Source: Amoebidium appalachense (taxonomy: Eukaryota > Ichthyosporea). From it: 64,000 nt of DNA. The DNA is taken from NCBI GenBank assembly GCA_963693365.1, contig CAVNZM010000015.1:5208001-5272000 (forward strand). Reading direction: 5' to 3'. Under the pieces are notes generated by a model. That model was not told where the DNA came from, did not search any database, and worked only from the letters and a program-made list of their open reading frames with translations. Shown here one piece after another: positions 51,071 through 64,000 of the stretch; positions within the stretch are counted from its first letter, which is position 1; every line of letters starts with the position of its first letter. A program made the translations under genes and the position numbers.

Positions 51071-51076
51071 AATAAA
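51071..51076 (+). terminator. Poly(A) signal AATAAA of CYSTM copy 1
   Basis: AATAAA in a non-repetitive context, 277 nt after the stop codon of the gene at 50477-50794. Confidence 0.5.
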
Positions 51077-51079
51077 AAC

Positions 51080-51588
51080 TACCGTATTTTTGAACACAAG
51101 CTCGGAGTCTATGAGCCACTGCTGCAACCGCGGCAATGAACCTGGGACATAACCCCGGATGATACGAGCAAACTCATTAATGGCATCTTTTTTGCAACAC
51201 TCACAAAATGGATACACTTACACACATACGCGCACGGTGGGGAACCCACACATGCTCTTGCAAGCACACAGGCACAAGTGTCATGTACGAGTACACTGTA
51301 CAGACATGCATCATACGTGCACACACACACACACACACACACACAAATAAAAGCCCAAAAACACACATAGATACACAAAAATACACGTGCACGCACACTC
51401 ACACCACACATGCACGCACGTGTGCAGCAACCGTACATTAGGGGGCAACTTACAATACACCCACATGTAAACACATGGCGGCATGCACGCCCACGCACAC
51501 ATAGGAGGCAACGTACACATGCAGCGGTCCTACTACTGCGCTGACCCACACTACACACGCGTGTGCGCGCACGCACACACGCACACAC

Positions 51589-51647
<59 letters not shown>

Positions 51648-52175
51648 GGGCAATATATTAGCCGAGGCTCCCTCGCGTCATTATTTTCCTAGTGCTCGCC
51701 ACACCCACGCAATGCTATCATGATGACAGGGTTTTCATCATCATCCGCCCACTTGCTATTTCAGTGGGGCCAAGTTGCTCAATCTGGTTTCAATATTACA
51801 TAAAATTCACGACGAAAAAAATATTTTTTCTTTGGTTCATTGATAGTAATGATTCACTGCCTCCCTCCCCATCCCCCCCCCCCCCCCCCCCCCCCCCCCC
51901 ACCAACACCACCACCAAGCATCCCCCCCCCCCCCCCCCCCCCCCCCCATCCGCCGACCTCTCCCCCTCCCCCCCCTCAACCCCCGCGCCCACCACCACCA
52001 CCACAACTACCAGCACCAAAGAAAAAAACAAAAAAAACAACGGAGGTCAGAAAAACAAAATAAAAACCACTCCACGTGTACACGCACATAATTAGTGTGT
52101 AATTGGTCTGTGTCTTGCTTCAGTCATTCCTTACCCACCCTCGTACACAATTTGTTTCCCCCCTAATCCCCCCCT

Positions 52176-52214
<39 letters not shown>

Positions 52215-52577
52215 AAAAATAAAATAAGAAAAAGAAAAAGAAAAAAAAGAAAAGAAACACCTGCTACGTCGCCGACCAGGGGCAATTTCGGGATATCAAA
52301 TATTGTAAGCCTACCCACAACGTTTCTTTAACCGTAGCACAGATTCACCACGATTCTCTTCTAGCAGATGGTGTGCCAACAATGATTTCAACAGTGCTAT
52401 CATATCATAGTGGCAGTACGAAAATAATCCTCAAGTTTCTATCATAGTATTCCGATAATGATCCTAACATTTCTATCATGGCATATATTGTGTACGGTAG
52501 TGCCAGTATCTGAGCCATATCATATAGTGACAGGGTGTCAAGCAGTGCAAGTCATCGCCCGTGCACATACGCATAAA

Positions 52578-52611
<34 letters not shown>

Positions 52612-53235
52612 TCCCCTCCCCCCCAAACACTCCCCTCCCCACTCCCTCCCCCCACCCCCCTTCCCTCCCCTGTCCTCCCCCCTTTCCTTCCTCCTCCCCC
52701 CCTTCCCCCCCTCCCCCCCAAACCTCACCCCGGCATCCCCCCCCCCCCCCCCCTCCCCCCCACATGTGAAAAAGGAAAAGTCTGCACCGGGTGATTTTGA
52801 GCTAGTTGTCTCCCCAGATTCTCAAGGCAAACCCATGTAGTGTTGAGCGATATGGAGTTATGGTTTCTGTACTTGGGGCCCTGGTCCAAAACCTTCAAAT
52901 AATCTACAGGAAAGCTCCTCTAGGCCACTAGTATCACCACCGACTCTTAACATTAACACTGAACCCCCCTCCCCCCCTCCCCCCCCCCCCCCCCCCCCCC
53001 GCTGTTTCCTCAAAAAGGGTGTGGTTTTGGGGGACTGAAGGCACAGTTTTCATTGGTGGCACTAAAGAAACTAAAAAGAGTAATACCATCAGACTCTTAA
53101 GATAGTTATGTGCTAGGATACCAACACCCACTTTTCAGACTAGAACTAACCAAGTTAACCCGTAATTACTGTTTAGCACATTAATAATTTCCTTTCATTG
53201 CAGAAAAAAGCCCGGTGAAATATTTTTCTGTACAC

Positions 53236-53273
<38 letters not shown>

Positions 53274-53704
53274 CCCCTCACCCCCACACTCCCACCCCCC
53301 ACTCCCCTTTCCCCACTAGTGTCCCACCTCTCCCCTCCGCCACCCCCTCCCCCCCCCTCAACGCCAGAAAGGGGGCCCGTTATGGGAAGAGAAGGACGAG
53401 AGCGAGAGAGAGAGAGGGGGGGGGGGGGGGGGGGAGAGGGGGGAGGGGGGGCAGAAAACACACCCTACAGTCTGAGGACCTTTTGATTCCACATGTGATT
53501 TCCGGTCATGTGCTTAGTAGTAGGTAGCTCCTTCTGATTGGCTCGGAGCCATGTGACTAACCACGTGGTGTACTGCGTGTCTGGTGGTGTAGGGGTTGGG
53601 GTGGGAGTGGGGGGAGGGGAGGGCAAAGGGGTGGGGGGGGGGGAGGTGGGGGGGGGGGGAAAGGGGAACCAAAAATGCACAAACTCTCACGGTCACACAC
53701 ACAC

Positions 53705-53755
<51 letters not shown>

Positions 53756-54697
53756 CACGCACGCACGTCACGCACGCACGCACGCACGCACGTACGCACA
53801 CACGCATGCGCGCGCGCACGCACATACACACACACACACACGCACGCACGCACGCACATTCACACACACGCACACACACACACACACACACGCACTGTAC
53901 ACAATGCAACCACATGCTGAGTTGCGCAAGTGTTGTTCTTGATTTCCAAAATTTGTGTTCAAGAGTCCATTTGATTCTTGTATGGAAATTACTCCTTTTG
54001 GTGCCTGTAGATACATACACACACTCTAAAACAGCCGATCTGGCCCATGCAGGAGTGCCTAGGAATTAGGTATGGGTGTCCTTCCACGTGTGTGATACTT
54101 CGCCATTTATAATTTTTAAGGTTAAAAGTTCGGCACACTGAAGTTCCGCTTCACTGGTAACAAGGTATCGAGCTTTCTGCTTGCGCAAGCTCAGTGTGGG
54201 GATTCTCATTCGAAAACTGTTTCAAAAAGTTAGTTAGGTTGTGTGCGTATGTGTGTGTTATGTCGGTGTGTGCATATGTGTGTGTGTGTGTGTGTATCTG
54301 TCTGTTGCCCCGGGGGAGGGGGAGAGGGGGTGGGGGTGGGGGGCTGAGGGGGAGGGGGGAGGGCGGGGGGAAAGGGGGGGGAGGGGGGGGGGGGGGGAAG
54401 GGGGGAGGGCGAGAGGGGGAGGGGAGGGTGTGTGTGTGGGGGGGGAGGGGGGGGAGGGGAGGGGGGGGGGGGGGGTTTCCGAAACTAGTTAGGCTTTTTT
54501 TTTAGGCTTAAACAACACCACAATGCACCACACACCTACTTGAATCAGATGGAGCATCGTGACGGGCCAAACTTGTCTTTTGTTTGTTAATAAGTGTTTG
54601 CATTGTCACTACATGTGGGGGCTTTATTGAGGTGGTGTACATACGGCATGGCAAGTGGGGTCCGCGCAAATACATATTTCAGTATCTTTACCTGTCC

Positions 54698-54728
<31 letters not shown>

Positions 54729-54905
54729 AAAAAAGAAAAAGAAAAAGAAAAAAAGAAAAGCAAAAAACAATAAAAAATAAATTATTGAAAAGATAACCTA
54801 TGATAAATAAAAAATCCCAAGCCGATCCACTGTACACACCCCATCTCATCTCAGAAAAAGGGATATGTGTGAACATGTCACCGGGTGTGTGTGTACGCGC
54901 GTGCG

Positions 54906-54958
<53 letters not shown>

Positions 54959-55680
54959 CGTGCGTGTGTGTGTGTGGATGGGTGTATGGGGAGAGGGGGG
55001 GGGGGGGAGGGGGGGAGGGGGGAGGGGATGGGAGGAAGGGAAGGGGGCCGGGGGGGTGGGGGAGGAAGGAAGGGAGGAAGGGAGAAAGTGTGGAAGAGGG
55101 GCTGGGGTGGGCGGAGGGAAGGGAGGGAGAAAAAAAAAGGGGGGGGGGGGGGGAGGGGAGGGGGAAGGGGGGGGGGGGGGGGGAGGATCGGTTACAAAAG
55201 GATAGTGCTTCCCTGGTTACTTTTTTCTTCTGCCCCGGCTAACAAACTAGGAGCCTCAGTATAAGTATGGATTCTAGGTGACCATACCCCAGATTCATTT
55301 TTTGTCAGTACCGTTTGATTAGGAACGCCATATCATGAAATGGCAATACCGCTATTTTTTATATGGGTACCAGCCCCCGTGAGCCTAATATCCACATCTT
55401 TTCTGAATTTACCTGTTACAACAAGTTTGAATATTTATGGTGAACCCTTCATGTATCGGCTTTCTTATTTATTTTTGTTTTTCTGTATGATATCTCGCTT
55501 TTTAGGTTATTGAGGAGAGGATCGATATCAACTTGACATAATCATTATGTTCTACATATGAGAGTTACTTCGAGATTTAACAGTGGTGTGTGTATTCACA
55601 GAGTCGTGGTATTTAACTCCAGAAAATAACGTGTATGCCAAATATTGAAATATTGGACTCAAACCTCCAGCGAATGATGT
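51080..55680. other. Repeat-rich intergenic region between the CYSTM pair
   Basis: Holds (CA)n at about 51590-51646 and 53695-53892, many C/G-runs, C-then-A composites at about 52170-52219 and 54697-54734, and (TG)n at about 54910-54955. No exon with homology was recognised on either strand. Confidence 0.5.
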
Positions 55681-55971
55681 CATCGTGTTAGTTTATTAGT
55701 AAGAAGTTCGTAACAAACGTTAAATTTTAAAAAACTGTTTCACACCCAACACTGGACTTATTATACCTTAAACGCCTCAGAGCTAGAGATTTTTTTTTAC
55801 GGTGGCTCCTATCACACATCACATTAAAGAAAAATCCATGAATAATTTTATTAGTAAACTGATAAGTAGGTATGTAACTGTATATCACTAGTCCGAAGCT
55901 TCGAGTTATGGAATTCAACTCATGAATCAGATAGCTTACAGTACCCATAAAGCTTCGGATATGTTTTAAAA

Positions 55972-56310
55972 TTAGTCGAGCAGGCAGCAGCACAGCATGG
56001 CCGTCAGACAACCACACAGGCAGCCACAGCACACGTCATCATCATCATCATGCCTCCTCTCCTCCACCACCACCACCTGGGGCTGCTGTTTTGTCTCCAC
56101 AACCACAGGGCCACCGTGGCAGTGATGGTGTTGTTGGGTGGGTGGGTAGGGCTGGTAGTAGGGGTTTTGGGATGGTGGGTAGGCGTCACATGGTTGCTGG
56201 TTGATGTAAGCGGGCGCGTAGCCTGGCGCGGGCTGGGGTGGGTAGGCAGGGGAGGCGTAGTTGTATTGGGGTGTGTGGTTGGGATCGTAGGGTTGGTAGG
56301 GGGCAGCCAT
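55972..56310 (-). CDS. CYSTM-like small protein, copy 2
   Basis: Intronless, 112 residues from the ATG at 56310 (context AAAATGG; the frame is open upstream but has only non-ATG starts there). Starts MAAPYQPYDPNHTPQYNY, is Pro/Tyr/Gln rich with a His patch, then VVVVEERRHDDDDD and a Cys-rich tail CCGCLCGCLTAMLCCCLLD. The VVVVEERRHDDD block and the tail match the gene at 50477-50794, so the two are paralogues. TATATAAA lies at 56533-56540 on the minus strand, with CCAAT/ATTGG motifs just beyond. Two AATAAA candidates lie downstream (55847-55852 and 55692-55697). Predicted tail-anchored membrane protein. Confidence 0.82.
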   Translation of the reverse strand: MAAPYQPYDPNHTPQYNYASPAYPPQPAPGYAPAYINQQPCDAYPPSQNPYYQPYPPTQQHHHCHGGPVVVETKQQPQVVVVEERRHDDDDDVCCGCLCGCLTAMLCCCLLD

Positions 56311-56532
56311 TTTTTGACTCGCGCGTCTGAATATTCCCGGATTATACAAGCTATTAGATGTATGAGTTCAGAGTTGGGACGGAATTGGTGGTGCGGGACG
56401 GCGTGTAGTGCACGTATGGACGTATGAATGCAGAATTTAGGCAACGCGCACCATAATAATGATTGTGTTCACTATGCCGGGGGGCCGAATACGGAGAGGT
56501 AATCTAGCTGAGGTAATCGTGATTTGACCGAG

Positions 56533-56595
56533 TTTATATAGGCAAGCTGAAACCTCAATATCCAATCAGAACTTAAAACTACTCTGATTGGTTAC
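56533..56595 (-). promoter_or_regulatory. CCAAT/TATA promoter of CYSTM copy 2
   Basis: On the minus strand TATATAAA occupies 56540-56533. CCAATCAG on the plus strand near 56560 and GATTGG near 56586 are CCAAT-type motifs. The order and spacing resemble the copy 1 promoter, so the regulatory region may have been duplicated with the gene. Confidence 0.6.
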
Positions 56596-56842
56596 TTTGT
56601 TCCGGGAAACCCCAATACATCCTGCGCAATAAAGAAAAAAAAAACTAATATAGGGAAATGCACTAACCGTAGGTCTTCTTCTTTCGTCTTGTTTGTTTTC
56701 TTCCCTCCAGCATGCATTTATTTTCAGTGTAAATACAAATAAGTTCCATCATATTCTCATTTCTCACCATATTCACTTCATAATTTTTGGTTGTGTGAAC
56801 ACCATCTACCAATCGCTAGCAGCGAGTGCTCATACAGATCTA

Positions 56843-56850
56843 TGACGTCA
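56843..56850. promoter_or_regulatory. CRE palindrome TGACGTCA
   Basis: A full cAMP-response-type palindrome in unique sequence, just upstream of a GC-rich stretch (56880-56940). No gene start could be tied to it. Confidence 0.3.
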
Positions 56851-57659
56851 TTCAGATGCCGGAATGTAAACAAACGAAAGTCGGACTGGCGCGGCCGGGT
56901 GACGGACGGCCGGCGCCGCTATGCGTAGCGCTGTAGCTATGTGTGGGTGGGTGGGTGGGTGGGTGCGTGGGTGGGTGGTGGTGGTGGTGGTGGTGGAGGG
57001 GGGGGGAGTGGGGGGCATATCGACGTACATATTCAGGACGGCCCGATCATGGTTGACAATCTGGTGGTGGTGTGCGCACGGTGTGTCCCAGTGTGTGCTT
57101 GTGCGTGTGCGTGCGTCACAGTGACGCTTACGGTGTGCGTGTGTGCGCGCGCACTGTGTGGGGCCACACAGTGTGTCAGTGTCACGGTGCCACTGTATGC
57201 GTGTGAGTGCGCCGGTTGTGACCGTTGTGTTTGTGTGTACATGTGTGTGTGTTCGTGAGTGTGCACGTGCGCGTGTCATGGTGTGCGGGAGGGGTTGTTG
57301 CGGCTGCCGCAGTGTGGTTCAAGTCAGTTTACTAAACAAACTGAGTCACGTGACACGGCAACACTGTCGTTGGCCATAGTAAGCCCCGAGTCAGTAAGCG
57401 TGCGAGTGATTCACCGGAGAAGGTGGGAAGGGGCCGCGGGGGAGGGAAAACGGGAGGGGAACTCGTGAGGGGTGAAAGCCTGGCCAAGGTTCAGCCGCGG
57501 GCCCCGGGAGATCTCAGTCCTCGGTCTCCGTTGGCTCGAAGTTGCCTGCGACTGTCTGTGCGGACATGCATGTGCGCCTTGTGTGCCTTGGTCACACTTT
57601 GCCGAAACTAAATGGCCAGGAAGCCAAGGTTGTTGGTAAACATCCGTGACCACCAGAGG

Positions 57660-57770
57660 TCCGGGTGCCTGGAGGGGAGAGAGAGAGAGCGAGAGTCGGA
57701 GACTCGGAGGGGGGGGGGAGGGGGGGAGGGGGGAAGAGAGAGAGAGAGACTCGAAAGGGGGGGGGGGGGG

Positions 57771-57807
<37 letters not shown>

Positions 57808-57975
57808 ACTCTCGGGGGGGGGGGGGGGGGGGGGGGAGAGAGAGAGAGGGAGAGAGTCGGAGACAGAAAGGCGGGGTAAGGGGAAAAAACTTGAAGAAAG
57901 AAGGCCGAGAGATAAGAAAGACTGAGAGAGATAGGGAGAGAGGGAGGGGGGGTCGGGGACAAAGAGAGAGAAAGA

Positions 57976-58032
<57 letters not shown>

Positions 58033-58193
58033 TTACGGAAAGGAGGGGGGGAGAGGGGGGGGGGGGGGGGACGGACCGTGCGGAAGGGAGGGAGGGGGTA
58101 ACGGGATAGAGAGATAGAACAGATAGAGAGGGGAAAAGAGGGAGGGAGAGAGAGGGGGACGGAGAGAGGGAGGGATGGAGGGAGGGAGGGAGG

Positions 58194-58249
<56 letters not shown>

Positions 58250-58378
58250 CTTGGGGGGAGAGAGAGGGGGTGGGAGAGAGAGACAGAGAGAGAGAGACTC
58301 TCTCGGGGAGAGAGCCTCGAGAGACTCTGAGAGAGAGAGAGAGAGAGAGAGAGAGACTCGGAGAGAGAGAAAGAGAGA

Positions 58379-58409
<31 letters not shown>

Positions 58410-58530
58410 AGTGAGAGTGGAGAGAGCCGAGAGAGAGATATTGAGAGAGAGGGGGGGCGGGGGGGCAGGGGGGGGGAGAGAGCGAGAGAGAGAGTGAGAG
58501 CGAGAAAGAGAGAGAAGACACCCGAGAAAA
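57660..58530. repeat. GA-rich low-complexity region
   Basis: Almost pure (GA)n and G-run sequence for about 870 bp with minor CTCTC interruptions. The open frames on both strands are Arg/Glu or Leu/Ser repeats. Confidence 0.9.
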
Positions 58531-59280
58531 AGAAAAAGGGGGAGGGGCCCGGATTGAAAGGATTGAATTGCATCCTATTGTGCTCATTCATGACTTACTA
58601 AGCCGTGTTGGGCCCACAACAACTGTTGGCAAAAAAAACCAAGAAAGAAGAAGAAGAAGGAGAGGAAAAAAAAAGAAAGGCAAAAATAAATTAAAAGGGA
58701 AATTTTTTGTCCTGCACAGATCTAGCCCGGGCTCTTGCTGGCGTTGCCGCATGCCGGCATTGCCGGGTGATCACGATCCCCGGGTGCTTTGATGACATCA
58801 TTCCCTGGGTGTTACATTACAGTGAATAAGGGGCAACAAAACTTCGGGAGCTGCCTACGTAGTTTCCAGCCTAGGGGAATATACACTTTTTATATTTTAT
58901 TTAATCAGGCACGTGATAATATGATTTTTGAGAATAAAAACTTGTTCTATAAGAACTGCTAAAAGAGGATGCACTGCCTACACCTGGTGCTATGTCGTAT
59001 CAAATAGGTTTTGTAGACCGGCAGTGAAGCCTGGCGCCATCTGGACGCGGGCCGTGCTCACGCGTACCATTAGCGGTTCGATCACGGCGGGCGGCGGCTA
59101 GAGGTGCTTCTAGATGGCCGTGCGGTTCGATTCATTACATACAGCAGCAACGATTCGGGTCGAAAAGACTAACGCAAGAGACGGTGTGATTTACATATTA
59201 ATGCTCGGTCATTCAATTGCGAACATAAAATCCCATGTTTTTCCAAGAAAAAAACATTCATTGTTTATCTTACATAGTAC

Positions 59281-59695
59281 TTGTCTTATATTTTGTATTA
59301 CAGCAACTACATTGCCTCCCTCGATGCCGAAGCCAAACGGGAATGGCAGGCAGGGGGGGAACGAGCTGCACAGGGTCTTAATCTTGAGTATTTCGGATAC
59401 AAAAAGGTTAAGAAAATAGCACAAATGTGTGTGATAGAGGATGACGTGCTTTATAATGTGGCTAAGGATGGTCGTCGTCGCCTGTATGTGCCCGAAATCC
59501 TTCGTGCTGATTTATTAAGAAGTGTGCACGACGGGGGGGCTCATACTGGTATTGAACGAACTTACGAAAGATTATACAATTATTATTGGCCACGCATGCA
59601 CAAAGATATCACTGCTTATTAATGTTGCACATGCACTCATGAACGTAATTTGCTATATACGCGGCCCCCTTCGTATACCACACTACAGCACTCTC
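59281..59695 (+). pseudogene. Gypsy-type integrase zinc-finger fragment
   Basis: Residues VLYNVAKDGRRRLYVPEILR, then the His pair (VHDGGAH), TGIERTYERLYNYYWPRMH and DITAY match the H2C2 zinc-binding domain of Ty3/Gypsy integrases. A TAA follows Tyr directly. The next codons still read CCTC, the expected C-x-x-C pair. So the domain is complete except for one stop codon just before the Cys pair. The coding part is preceded by TTTTGTATTACAG, a very good splice acceptor, so it may once have been, or may be, an exon of a host gene. No LTRs or other polyprotein parts were seen nearby. Confidence 0.75.
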
Positions 59696-60283
59696 TGTGC
59701 GTAGCGACTAGATATATGCCACCGATTCGGGTCTTTAAACGGGTCGCAACCTATCAGTAGTTCATTTCGCTGGTCTTGATCCACCAGCAGGCCAAATACC
59801 TGCTTGATACAAAGAGACTACTGGCATTTAAGGCGTAATCTATACTTTTAAACAGCTTATCCATGTGTAAACTTATACGTTGAGAAACAGAGGATACACA
59901 CACGCGCTTCGTTACAATACCGTCTTTGGACCCGAATTTTCTGCAAACAGGCTTTTTGGTGAACGCGAAAAATTTCTATATAGTTTTTTTATTACTAACG
60001 TATTTTTGTGGCTAAAAAACAATAAAAAAAGTAGGAATATACTTTAAACTCATAGTGTGCATTGACAACCCTTACGTTAGGCTCAGTTTGATGTCTTAGC
60101 TTCTCTCACCACCTAACTCAATTCTAAATGTTACTCCTTATGATTGTATTTTATAACCACGGCAGGGGGTCTGAAGCGTGTAGTGCCTTTACACGATAAA
60201 GCTTTTTGTAGCACTTTTGTAGAAGGGCAGACAACTCCACTATAGTATAAGCACAACAGCCTCATTGTCTGCACCTTATAAAC

Positions 60284-63600
<3,317 letters not shown>

Positions 63601-63604
63601 GTGT

Positions 63605-63700
63605 ATGCACACAGATGGGCACACACACAACACACACACACATGCACACACACATGCACCCCCCCCCCACACACACACACACACATGCACACACACACAT

Positions 63701-63748
<48 letters not shown>

Positions 63749-64000
63749 ACACACACACATATGCACACACACCTGCGCACTCATAGCCACATAATCATGA
63801 TCATAATAATCACACACTCACTCACACCACATGCACACACATATACACACACGTGCGTACTCGTGCTCACATTCACTCTTACCCACGCGGATGCAGGCAG
63901 GCACACAAATGCCCTCGTACGGATACACACACACACATGTACACGCGCACACGCCTACACACACACACACACACACGTACACACACCCACCCACACACAC
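63605..64000. repeat. (CA)n-rich intron at the right edge
   Basis: Follows the donor at 63601 of the unrecognised gene; mostly (CA)n with short unique pieces up to the window end. Confidence 0.85.

Noticed and set aside
57612-57680. Possible first exon MARKPRLLVNIRDHQRSG
   Set aside because: Open and non-repetitive, but no downstream exon could be joined and the product is unrecognised.
59281-59695. TAA reassigned to an amino acid
   Set aside because: All other genes here end in or avoid TAA normally; the bHLH-PAS-like and small-ORF stops are TAA, so a nonsense change in a relic is simpler.

Overview
This window is nuclear DNA from an intron-rich eukaryote, most likely a unicellular or simple lineage that cannot be placed further from sequence alone. 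The reasons are GT-AG introns, a non-LTR retrotransposon, DDE-transposase and Gypsy-integrase remnants, TATA/CCAAT promoters and AATAAA signals. There is no sign of operons, Shine-Dalgarno sites, tRNA, rRNA or CRISPR. Much of the DNA is simple sequence: G/C homopolymers of 20-50 nt, (TG/CA)n, (CT/GA)n and minisatellites. As a result most long open frames are repeat read-through, and the real genes are chains of short exons that I assembled by hand using homology and splice phase.

Layout. (1) About 18.35-3.73 kb, minus strand: a 15-exon gene fusing an N-terminal RWD domain to a complete Ygr210-type (archaeal/fungal subfamily) OBG GTPase, about 576 codons so far; the last small exon was not found. 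(2) 23.57-19.07 kb, minus strand: a six-exon FSH1/OVCA2-type serine hydrolase with GFSQG nucleophile, Asp and His motifs. (3) 24.5-25.3 kb: a fold-back (inverted-repeat) element whose loop holds a possible two-exon 78-aa gene. (4) 26.4-27.3 kb: a decayed LINE fragment. (5) 30.1-41.5 kb, plus strand: a gene of about 17 exons with a bHLH region, PAS-like segments and a long Ser/Gln/His-rich tail, interpreted as a bHLH-PAS transcription factor. (6) 44.7-46.1 kb, minus strand: a broken HTH/DDE_Tnp_4 transposase with an upstream coiled-coil ORF. (7) 46.2-49.5 kb, plus strand: a 5'-truncated LINE with an intact reverse transcriptase ORF and poly(A) tail. (8) 50.5 and 56.3 kb: two intronless paralogous CYSTM-like (Cys-rich C-tail) genes in convergent orientation, each with CCAAT-like and TATA boxes. 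(9) 59.3 kb: a Gypsy integrase zinc-finger fragment. (10) 60.3 kb to the right edge, plus strand: the first three exons of an unrecognised His/Gln/Pro-rich protein.

Two short interspersed repeat families (R1, R2) lie mainly in introns and keep one orientation relative to the host gene. Introns often end in (CA)n-CAG instead of a polypyrimidine tract. Two exons of the GTPase gene each need one extra base in a six-base homopolymer to stay in frame, which suggests base-calling loss in homopolymers, although real decay is not excluded.
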